In this document: positions 10,626 through 19,447 of the stretch, in pieces
Layout of the letters: each line of letters opens with the position of its first letter
Numbering within the stretch: the stretch's first letter is position 1
Assembly: GCA_964036275.1 (NCBI GenBank)
Contig: OZ038433.1
Coordinates: 37,419,336 to 37,483,335, forward strand
DNA: 64,000 nt
Reading direction: 5' to 3'
From: Litoditis marina
Taxonomy: Eukaryota > Nematoda > Chromadorea > Rhabditida > Rhabditidae
Position numbers and translations under genes: made by a program
The notes under the pieces: generated by a model
What the model was told of the DNA's origin: nothing
Databases searched by the model: none
Seen by the model: the letters and a program-made list of their open reading frames with translations, nothing else

Positions 10626-10697
10626 GGCCGGATGGTCTAGTGGTATGATTCTCGCTTAGGGTGCGAGAGGTCCCGGGATCGATCCCCGGTCCGGCCC
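10626..10697 (+). tRNA. tRNA-Pro(AGG) copy 13, recombinant flank
   Basis: Flanks U1/D1 but with the TCCGGCC allele and the same GACTTTTTG hybrid trailer as copy 4. Confidence 0.95.
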
Positions 10698-11061
10698 TGA
10701 CTTTTTGTTTTTTACTGCACAGCTTTTGATTGACGAAATGCGCAGTGAAAATTTATATTCTCTTTTAATTACCATTTTACTTTGTTCATTGAAGCTGATA
10801 CTCAAAAATCTCGGCAAGACAAGATTTTGAGTGAATTTTACAGTAAGAACCAACTTGTAAGTTATATGTGTAGTGAGGGCTGAGCACTACGAACGTATGA
10901 CCATCCCAATTACGTCGGTCACCCTTTTAGTTCATCGGGTCAATATGAACATCTTTCCTGCAGCTATGAGATGTTTCGGCTAACAACCTGTTTCTATAGC
11001 TTACAAGAGAAAAATGAAACGGAGAGAAAACGAATCACCTAGATAGTGTCTCTTATAACGT

Positions 11062-11133
11062 GGCCGGATGGTCTAGTGGTATGATTCTCGCTTAGGGTGC
11101 GAGAGGTCCCGGGATCGATCCCCGGTCCGGCCC
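11062..11133 (+). tRNA. tRNA-Pro(AGG) copy 14
   Basis: Flanks U1/D2, TCCGGCC allele. Confidence 0.95.
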
Positions 11134-11503
11134 TGACTTTTTCATCTTACTGCGCACTTTTAGTTTAGCGAAAATAGTACTCAAACATTGTAGCCTTGTC
11201 GAGTACGTAGTTATTGTACAACGTTGTTCATTTAAGCGGTTTTTGATCATAACTCATAACATGAGGTTTTGCTAACTTTACAGTAAGAACCAACTTGTAA
11301 GTTGTTCGAGTAATGTAAGTTGATAATTATGAATGTCTAACCAGTCCAATTACAAAAATACCTTTATACTTTATTGGGAGGTCAATATGCATAACATATC
11401 CGGAAAACTAGGTATTTTTTGGCCAACAACCAACTTCCCTAGCTTACATGCCAAAATGAAAGGCAGCGAGAACGAATCAGCTAGATGGAGTTGCTTTGAA
11501 CGT

Positions 11504-11575
11504 TGCCGGATGGTCTAGTGGTATGATTCTCGCTTAGGGTGCGAGAGGTCCCGGGATCGATCCCCGGTTCGGCCC
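11504..11575 (+). tRNA. tRNA-Pro(AGG) copy 15, T1 variant
   Basis: Flanks U2/D1 with T at position 1, as in copies 8 and 18, breaking the terminal acceptor pair. Confidence 0.75.
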
Positions 11576-11939
11576 TGATTTTTGTTTTTTTACTGCACAG
11601 CTTTTGATTGACGAAATGGGCAGTAAAACTTTATATTCTCTTTTAATTACCATTTTACTTTATTCATTGAAGCTGTTACTCAAAAATCTCGGCAAGACAA
11701 GATTTTGAGTAAATTTTACAGTAAGAACCAACTTGTAAGTTATATGTGTAGTGGGGGCTGAGCAATACGAACATATGATCATCCCAATTACGTCGGTCAC
11801 CCTTTTAGTTCATCGGGTCAATATAAACATCTTTCCTGCAGCTATGAGATGTTTCGGCTAACAACCTATTTCTATAGCTTACACGAGAAAAATGAAACGG
11901 AGAGAGAACGAATCACCTAGATAGTGTCTCTTATAACGT

Positions 11940-12011
11940 GGCCGGATGGTCTAGTGGTATGATTCTCGCTTAGGGTGCGAGAGGTCCCGGGATCGATCCC
12001 CGGTTCGGCCC
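11940..12011 (+). tRNA. tRNA-Pro(AGG) copy 16
   Basis: Flanks U1/D1, TTCGGCC allele; the downstream T-run is slightly longer here. Confidence 0.95.
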
Positions 12012-12376
12012 TGATTTTTGTTTTTTTTTACTGCACAGCTTTTGATTGACGAAATGGGCAGTAAAACTTTATATTCTCTTTTAATTACCGTTTTACTTTG
12101 TTCTTTGAAGATGTTACTCAAAAAATCGGCAAGACAAGATGTTGAGTAAATTTTACAGTAAGAACCAACTTGTAAGTTATATGTGTAGTGGGGGTTGAGC
12201 AATACGAACGTATGACCATCCCAATTACGTCGGTCACCCTTTTAGTTCATCGGGTCAATATGAACATCTTTCCTGCAGCTATGAGATGTTTCGGCTAACA
12301 ACCTGTTTCTATAGCTTACACGAGAAAAATGAAACGGAGAGAGAGCGAATCACCTAGATAGTGTCTCTTATAACGT

Positions 12377-12448
12377 GGCCGGATGGTCTAGTGGTATGAT
12401 TCTCGCTTAGGGTGCGAGAGGTCCCGGGATCGATCCCCGGTCCGGCCC
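12377..12448 (+). tRNA. tRNA-Pro(AGG) copy 17
   Basis: Flanks U1/D2, TCCGGCC allele. Confidence 0.95.
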
Positions 12449-12818
12449 TGACTTTTTGATCTTACTGCGCACTTTTAGTTTAGCGAAAATAGTACTCAAA
12501 CATTGTAGCCTTGTCGAGTACGTAGTTATTGTACAACGTTGTTCATTGAAGCGGTTTTTGATCATAACTCATAACATGAGGTTTTGCTAACTTTACAGTA
12601 AGAACCAACTTGTAAGTTGTTCGAGTAATGTAAGTTGATAATTATGAATGTCTAACCAGTCCAATTACAAAAATACCTTTATACTTTATTGGGAGGTCAA
12701 TATGCATAACATATCCGGAAAACTAGGTATTTTTTGGCCAACAACCAACTTCCCTAGCTTACATGCCAAAATGAAAGGCAGCGAGAACGAATCAGCTAGA
12801 TGGAGTTGCTTTGAACGT

Positions 12819-12890
12819 TGCCGGATGGTCTAGTGGTATGATTCTCGATTAGGGTGCGAGAGGTCCCGGGATCGATCCCCGGTTCGGCCC
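12819..12890 (+). tRNA. tRNA-Pro(AGG) copy 18, degenerate
   Basis: Flanks U2/D1. It combines T at position 1 with CTCGA for CTCGC in the anticodon stem, next to the loop. The most damaged copy, probably a pseudogene. Confidence 0.65.
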
Positions 12891-13254
12891 TGATTTTTGT
12901 TTTTTTACTGCACAGCTTTTGATTGACGAAATGGGCAGTAAAACTTTATATTCTCTTTTAATTACCATTTTACTTTATTCATTGAAGCTGTTACTCAAAA
13001 ATCTCGGCAAGACAAGATTTTGAGTAAATTTTACAGTAAGAACCAACTTGTAAGTTATATGTGTAGTGGGGGCTGAGCAATACGAACGTATGACCATCCC
13101 AATTACGTCGGTCACCCTTTTAGTTCATCGGGTCAATATAAACATCTTTCCTGCAGCTATGAGATGTTTCGGCTAACAACCTATTTTTATAGCTTACACG
13201 AGAAAAATGAAACGGAGAGAGAACGAATCACCTAGATAGTGTCTCTTATAACGT

Positions 13255-13326
13255 GGCCGGATGGTCTAGTGGTATGATTCTCGCTTAGGGTGCGAGAGGT
13301 CCCGGGATCGATCCCCGGTTCGGCCC
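13255..13326 (+). tRNA. tRNA-Pro(AGG) copy 19
   Basis: Flanks U1/D1, TTCGGCC allele. Confidence 0.95.
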
Positions 13327-13689
13327 TGATTTTTGTTTTTTTACTGCACAGCTTTTGATTGACGAAATGGGCAGTAAAACTTTATATTCTCTTTTAATTA
13401 CCGTTTTACTTTGTTCTTTGAAGATGTTACTCAAAAAATCGGCAAGACAAGATGTTGAGTAAATTTTACAGTAAGAACCAACTTGTAAGTTATATGTGTA
13501 GTGGGGGTTGAGCAATACGAACGTATGACCATCCCAATTACGTCGGTCACCCTTTTAGTTCATCGGGTCAATATGAACATCTTTCCTGCAGCTATGAGAT
13601 GTTTCGGCTAACAACCTGTTTCTATAGCTTACACGAGAAAAATGAAACGGAGAGAGAACGAATCACCTAGATAGTGTCTCTTATAACGT

Positions 13690-13761
13690 GGCCGGATGGT
13701 CTAGTGGTATGATTCTCGCTTAGGGTGCGAGAGGTCCCGGGATCGATCCCCGGTCCGGCCC
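13690..13761 (+). tRNA. tRNA-Pro(AGG) copy 20
   Basis: Flanks U1/D2, TCCGGCC allele. Confidence 0.95.
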
Positions 13762-14131
13762 TGACTTTTTGATCTTACTGCGCACTTTTAGTTTAGCGAA
13801 AATAGTACTCAAACATTGTAGCCTTGTCGAGTACGTAGTTATAGTACAACGTTGTTAATTGAAGCGGTTTTTGATCATAACTCATAACATGAGGTTTTGC
13901 TAACTTTACAGTAGGAACCAACTTGTAAGTTGTTCGAGTAATGTAAGTTGATAATTATGCATGTCTAACCAGTCCAATTACAAAAATACCTTTATACTTT
14001 ATTGGGAGGTGAATATGCATAACATATCCGGAAAACTAGGTATTTTTTGGCCAACAACCAACTTTCCTAGCTTACATGCCAAAATGAAAGGCAGCGAGAA
14101 CGAATCAGCTAGATGGAGTTGCTTTGAACGT

Positions 14132-14203
14132 GGCCGGATGGTCTAGTGGTATGATTCTCGCTTAGGGTGCGAGAGGTCCCGGGATCGATCCCCGGTTCGG
14201 CCC
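14132..14203 (+). tRNA. tRNA-Pro(AGG) copy 21
   Basis: Flanks U2/D1, TTCGGCC allele. Confidence 0.95.
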
Positions 14204-14566
14204 TGATTTTTGTTTTTTTACTGCACAGCTTTTGATTGACGAAATGGGCAGTAAAACTTTATATTCTCTTTTAATTACCGTTTTACTTTGTTCTTTGAAG
14301 ATGTTACTCAAAAAATCGGCAAGACAAGATGTTGAGTAAATTTTACAGTAAGAACCAACTTGTAAGTTATATGTGTAGTGGGGGTTGAGCAATACGAACG
14401 TATGACCATCCCAATTACGTCGGTCACCCTTTTAGTTCATCGGGTCAATATGAACATCTTTCCTGCAGCTATGAGATGTTTCGGCTAACAACCTGTTTCT
14501 ATAGCTTACACGAGAAAAATGAAACGGAGAGAGAACGAATCACCTAGATAGTGTCTCTTATAACGT

Positions 14567-14638
14567 GGCCGGATGGTCTAGTGGTATGATTCTCGCTTAG
14601 GGTGCGAGAGGTCCCGGGATCGATCCCCGGTCCGGCCC
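14567..14638 (+). tRNA. tRNA-Pro(AGG) copy 22
   Basis: Flanks U1/D2, TCCGGCC allele. Confidence 0.95.
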
Positions 14639-15008
14639 TGACTTTTTGATCTTACTGCGCACTTTTAGTTTAGCGAAAATAGTACGCAAACATTGTAGCC
14701 TTGTCGAGTACGTAGTTATAGTACAACGTTGTTAATTGAAGCGGTTTTCGATCATAACTCATAACATGAGGTTTTGCTAACTTTACAGTAAGAACCAACT
14801 TGTAAGTTGTTCGAGTAATGTGAGTTGATAATTATGAATGTCTAACCAGTACAATTACAAAAATACCTTTATACTTTATTGGGAGGTCAATATGCATAAC
14901 ATATCCGGAAAACTAGGTATTTTTTGGCCAACAACCAACCTTCCTAGCTTACATGCCAAAATGAAAGGCAGCGAGAGCGAATCAGCTAGATGGAGTTGCT
15001 TTGAACGT

Positions 15009-15080
15009 GGCCGGATGGTCTAGTGGTATGATTCTCGCTTAGGGTGCGAGAGGTCCCGGGATCGATCCCCGGTTCGGCCC
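15009..15080 (+). tRNA. tRNA-Pro(AGG) copy 23, last of array
   Basis: Flanks U2/D1, TTCGGCC allele. Recognisable unit sequence continues to about 15330, then degenerates. Confidence 0.95.
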
Positions 15081-15558
15081 TGATTTTTGTTTTTTACTGC
15101 ACAGCTTTTGATTGACGGAACGGGCAGTAAAACTTTATATTCTCTTTTAATTACCGTTTTACTTTGTTCTTTGAAGATGTTACTCAAAAAATCGGCAAGA
15201 AAAGATGTTGAGTAAATTTTACAGTAAGAATTAACTTGTAAGTTATATGTGTAGTGGGGGCTGAGCAATACGAACGTATGACCATCCCAATTACGTCGGT
15301 CACCCTTTCAGTTCATCGGGTCAATAGTCAATATAAATTTTTCTAATTTAGCGTAGTGTGGGTTGAGAACTTTGAATGTCTAGACAGTACAAATACAGAC
15401 ATATCTGTTGTTTCTGATAACATCCTGTAATGAAGGGAGCCTCATCCGTATTGTGGACTATCGACTATCCAATCTGGATTTTTCAGTTGTCTCTAACTCC
15501 TACATCCTGTAGTCTCTCATCGATTAGTTATACTGAATCTTCTCGCAGATGTTCGGAC
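15081..15558. other. Array edge and intergenic DNA
   Basis: Unit sequence is recognisable to about 15330. A short diverged echo (GTGTGGGTTGAGAACTTTG, TGTCTAGACAGTAC) follows. Nothing else is identifiable up to the next start codon. Confidence 0.6.
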
Positions 15559-18129
15559 ATGACGTTGAACAGCTCAAGGTGAGGCTTGTGACCAAATTTG
15601 GGTGGTAGTTTGATCAGCAAAACACCACAGCATTCGCTTCTACCCCCGAACTGATGTACTCAGGACGAAACAACAAAACAAAAAGAATGATCGTTTTAGC
15701 CTACACCACTGGAGTGACTAGTACATACATCATTTTCAAACAAAAAAAAACTGAAATTAAACTAAAACTGCTTTGAATTTCCAGTTTACTAGTAGTGAAC
15801 TAAGTGCTCGACAATAGTTTTTATTTTCAGTTTTAGATGCTGTTTTGGATACCTTCGCCTACGTGTGGCAAGCTGTATAATTGGGGTTGCCTCAATCGCT
15901 ATTTCAATAACAGGTTGGTGCCAATGTCGGACTACTTCGTTACTCCAAAATCAAGCGAATCAATAAAATACCCTTTCCCTGTCTCTCCAAAGTCAGGTAT
16001 TCCAAGTCAACTTACAGTCGAAACACTGAACAAACCATAATAAGTTGTTTTACTTCCACTCATTCAGTGGTACCGGGTATAGTACTCATTTAAACAACAA
16101 AGACCGCACAGGACCTAGTCGATTGCGCAGTGCGGAGAGACTTTTCACATTATTAGATGACTCCAATTGGAGAAGCATTTTTTTACATTTTAAATTTTTC
16201 AGTTCTTCAGGATATCCTTACACACGGCTTTACAGAGAACCTCACTTTTTTATTTCCTCCATATCTCTGTTTTCTTGTAATTGGACTGCTTCATATACCA
16301 ATGTGGAAAAACACGTGTCAAATAGCGAATAAAGATTCTATTTTATTCCATGCTAACCAATCATCTTCTGTGTTTTGCAGCAATGTGTGTGATGTTGTCT
16401 CTAAGCGGAGAGCTATCGAAAGAGACCCAGTCATCTCTGACATTTCCCCTCTGTTCGGTCGTCCTCTTCCAAACGGGATCGGCCATGATGCTTATTATTG
16501 GAGTTCTCATCGACGTTCCCTACCTATTGGCACCTTTCGTCATCAACTGCGTGAGTTTGCCCGTTAAGGGATATGCACGTGAAAGAGGTCCCCTTCTGTT
16601 AACAAACTACGTGGTGTGCACGAAGTAGTTAGAAATGAACTAATAGATGATCGAATCGCAATATGCAGATTTTGGAGAAGTTTCAACGACCTGATAAAGT
16701 TGTATCATGCTAGGGGAGATTCTCTCACTTGAAAAGTGCATGACCAGCTCATGAATACTTCTCAATGTTCACCCCTGAAATGTAACAAGAGCAAACTATA
16801 GTCATTTCCAACGAAAATGGTACTGTATATCTCACTTTCCGCTGTGTACGCACACATGTCTTCGATTCCAATATATGCCCGTTATGCGCTCTAATAGCAT
16901 AGTGGTTAGCGGCTCGCTCGCAGGTTCGATGCCGACGAGAGACAGAAGTTCATAAATTTGGCACCCACTTTATTAACGAAGCAGGACGAAAAATGTCTTC
17001 GTTCCAGCTATAACCAAAAGGACGTGACATTATCCTATAGTTTGAACCGTGAAGAAATCAGAAATGTTCGAGTTCTGACTGGAAACCAGTGGGATTAAAC
17101 TACAAACACAGCGGGCAGGGATAAAAAGGCAACCCCTGTACAATTCTGTTGTTTTCAGCTCATGCACCTGCTTCTGTCATCGGCGGGTAGCATAGTTCTG
17201 CTGCTGGAGAGAGCCTCTTCTCGAAGTCATACTGCGGCCATAGTGGTCGCGGCGGCCACACTCTTCGGCCTCTATGTATGGTTCATCTCCATCGTAGTTG
17301 CCACTTTTCTGCTGATCAAGGACAAAGGCGAGACGAGGTTTGTACTTGGAAGTTTGTTTTCTCTAAGAGTTTCGATTGATTGATTTATTACGCATATGAG
17401 TACGGGAAAAATATCGTTCTTTGAGAGTAGAGAGCGAATATCCATGTTCCGAATGAACCTCGGCCTGATGCTGAAGTGTTTGTTATTTGGTTAAATCATA
17501 CACAACGTAATAGTAATCTGCCGAAACGTCGCCAATAAGAAAAATGTCAGCTCGTGTTTGGTTTCACAAACAAACAAACCAGGAATATATTGAATAGTAA
17601 CAACAGTTTATTTTGAGCGGTACAAAACTTTAGAAGCTACAAGACGGTAAACAGCAAAACATATTTTCAGTTGTCCATTTGTATTCAAATAGTTAACTCT
17701 TACTACTTTTGTTGTTGAATCTATGCGCAATAAACTTTACAATACAATAGTACAATACAATAGTTGATTACGGGATCAGAATCTGTACAATTTGCCGCAA
17801 CATTTTCTCTTTCCAAGTGTGCATCTCTTCTTTAGCGATCCTCATCCAGGTTCTTCCGACAGCCTCTTCGAACTCATCTTTCCATCTTTGTTTTGGTCTT
17901 CCCGTAATAAACTATTGTATTATGTTATTAGTCTGCTAGTTACGCAGTGAAACTTTGAACGTTGATTAGTTTATTAGTGGTCATAAAAGTGTACGTTCGA
18001 GATAGAACAAGAGCCTTGAGGCAGGAATAACATCAAAGCAACTTATGCGCTATTTTACTGCTTTTCACATGCTCTGTCGCGAATGAAGAAAAATGCACAA
18101 ATCTTGTCAGAAAGCGCGGGAAATGGTAG
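15559..18129 (+). CDS. Small four-TM (LAPTM/DUF7027-like) membrane protein, about 178 aa
   Basis: Phase-consistent exons are 15559-15578, 15831-15913, 16211-16276, 16381-16550, 17159-17337 and, tentatively, 18111-18129, which would add RKRGKW then TAG. TTCTCGCAG just upstream of the start could be a trans-splice acceptor. The protein has four hydrophobic segments: RVASCIIGVASIAISITG, HFFISSISLFSSMCVMLSLS, the MMLIIGVLIDVPYLLAPF stretch running into LMHLLLSSAGSIVLLL, and TLFGLYVWFISIVVATFLLI. The CCFG motif before TM1 and the overall layout resemble nematode tetraspan proteins of the LAPTM/DUF7027 type, a family call from memory of patterns only. The exon break after PFVINC matches the break after PFMISQ in the gene at 36061. 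The last exon is uncertain; reading on from 17337 instead gives a stop at 17383. Confidence 0.65.
16882..16943 (+). repeat. Degenerate tRNA-like segment in an intron
   Basis: TAGCATAGTGGTTAGCGGC resembles an A box and GGTTCGATGCC a B box, about 25 bp apart. There is no full cloverleaf. It lies in the fourth intron of the four-TM gene and is probably a decayed tRNA-derived repeat. Confidence 0.5.
17764..17926 (-). mobile_element. 5'-truncated RTE fragment with inverted ends
   Basis: 17764-17899 matches, with few differences, the 3' end of the RTE-like element at 62403 (shared blocks include ATTACGGGATCAGAATCTGT and CCAAGTGTGCATCTCTTCT). At about 17900 the match stops and plus-strand CCCGTAATAAACTATTGTAT follows, which is the 3' terminus of the same element in the opposite orientation. 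The fragment is therefore bounded by inverted copies of the element's last 20 or so bases. It lies in the presumed last intron of the four-TM gene. Confidence 0.75.
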
Positions 18130-19447
18130 ACGCAGGATTGGGAGGATGGAATATTCCAGAGTATCTGACAATTTTTCAGATGTCGTTCAACAGAGACGAA
18201 ATATTTGCAGGGGCGATGTGCGTCGGGGTCGCTCAGTCGACGAGCAGAAAATGCAACGAGCCAGCAGCTCCTTTCTTTGATCTCCGTTTCATTCTACTCA
18301 CAACAACTCAAGTTTCAAAGTTTATAGATCATACCATGTATATAAATTAAACTCGTATATAATTCTACAATGTGATTTCTGATAGGTCTACAGTCGGTAA
18401 AATACTCAGAGATGAGGAGCAGTTTAAAGTTTAGAATGTTTCACACGGGAAACCTTTCAATCTCAGCGGTTCAGCAAAACTGCACAAAAATCAAAATAAG
18501 AAAAAAGTTGCGGTAGTGATTTTTAATTGATTACAGTGTTATATTGTTTCGTTTGTGTGGCTGGATGTAAATAAACGCATTTTAGCGAAAATGGCGTACG
18601 TACAGCAAAGTGAGCATTAAAACTGAAGGGAGTCAGCATGATTATCTTTTATTCAGTTCCAGTCTTTGGCAATGATTTGTTCTACCGCCCCGACGTGGTT
18701 TTGGGAGTATCTCAAAGTACACGTTTTGCTCATGTAGCATGAACAATTTTGCCCATTTCGCAACAAACGCAGTACTGATGCTAGATGAATCAGATTTCCG
18801 CTCAGCTTCTGATCAGTTTGATACTAATTCAGGTAACAGGTCTATACAGAAAACAAAAAACAGAGATATCTGCCCAATTGAACCACAAAGAATACTCAAT
18901 TCTAGATTTAACTGAATGCTAACTCTTGATAAATGATCTATATGACATTAACTTTGATATCTTAGCCGACGGGGTATTTTTCTTGGTTGCGGCAGAACAA
19001 ATTATGTACCATACCGTAGTCCACTGTAATTAGTTGGCTGAAGTTTACATCTGAACTCATTTCCTGTCAATTTGCCCCGAACGGCAGTCATTATCAACAT
19101 TGTTTTTCATTCTCCGTTAATACTTACAGTTGCCTAGCATGAGCTATAATCAACAGTTATTAAGTCTCCATTCCAGCCCTGCCACAGGTGAGTTAGTGTG
19201 TTCATTGTCTTATCATTTAAAAACAGACCATACCATTCTGGTCCTGAATCGTAATACATTTTGAAAGAAACAGTTTTGATGGAACCTACCTCACACCAGT
19301 GAAAAATTGACTAGCCTGATAAAAGCCCTGAGCTTACAGTTTGTGTTTCATATGCCAGAAAGGAAAAAAATGAGATTTGTGAAGAGGTTGCGAGAATGTA
19401 GAATGAACTAACTCGGAAATTTATCATTCAAATACCGATTTCAGACT
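18130..19447. other. Intergenic, no supported gene
   Basis: An 85-codon open frame from 18093 to about 18350 (containing GGWNIPEYLTIFQ) overlaps the presumed last exon, but no joining exons could be found. The rest is AT-rich with no repeat or RNA gene recognised. Confidence 0.5.

Larger units (their letters stand above)
1..15330 (+). repeat. Tandem higher-order array of tRNA-Pro(AGG) units
   Basis: Twenty-three copies of a 72-nt tRNA gene recur in units of about 435-442 bp, all on the plus strand. Two upstream flanks occur: U1 ends CTTATAACGTG and U2 ends TTGCTTTGAACGT. Two downstream flanks occur: D1 continues TTTTTTACTGCACAGC and D2 continues ATCTTACTGCGCAC. Successive units combine as U2D1-U1D2 dimers (about 877 bp) or U2D1-U1D1-U1D2 trimers (about 1313 bp). 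T-runs just after each gene fit Pol III terminators. The array is broken by insertions at 3553-4115 and 5505-10053 and decays after 15080. The short ORFs inside each unit repeat with it and are not credible genes. Confidence 0.95.

Noticed and set aside
79..15023. Recurring 61-aa and 76-94-aa ORFs in the tRNA array
   Set aside because: They follow the repeat units and run into the tRNA genes themselves. They lack family features, and their start and stop positions change with each unit.
1..15330. CRISPR-like array
   Set aside because: The regular spacing comes from tRNA gene units. Spacers are homologous to one another and the genome is eukaryotic.
16157..16567. 136-codon ORF across 16157-16567
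   Set aside because: It reads through the intron between exons 3 and 4 of the four-TM gene and is in the wrong frame for exon 4.
18093..18350. 85-codon ORF containing GGWNIPEYLTIFQ as part of the four-TM gene
   Set aside because: Its phase does not fit the exon ending at 17337, and no other exon could be joined to it.
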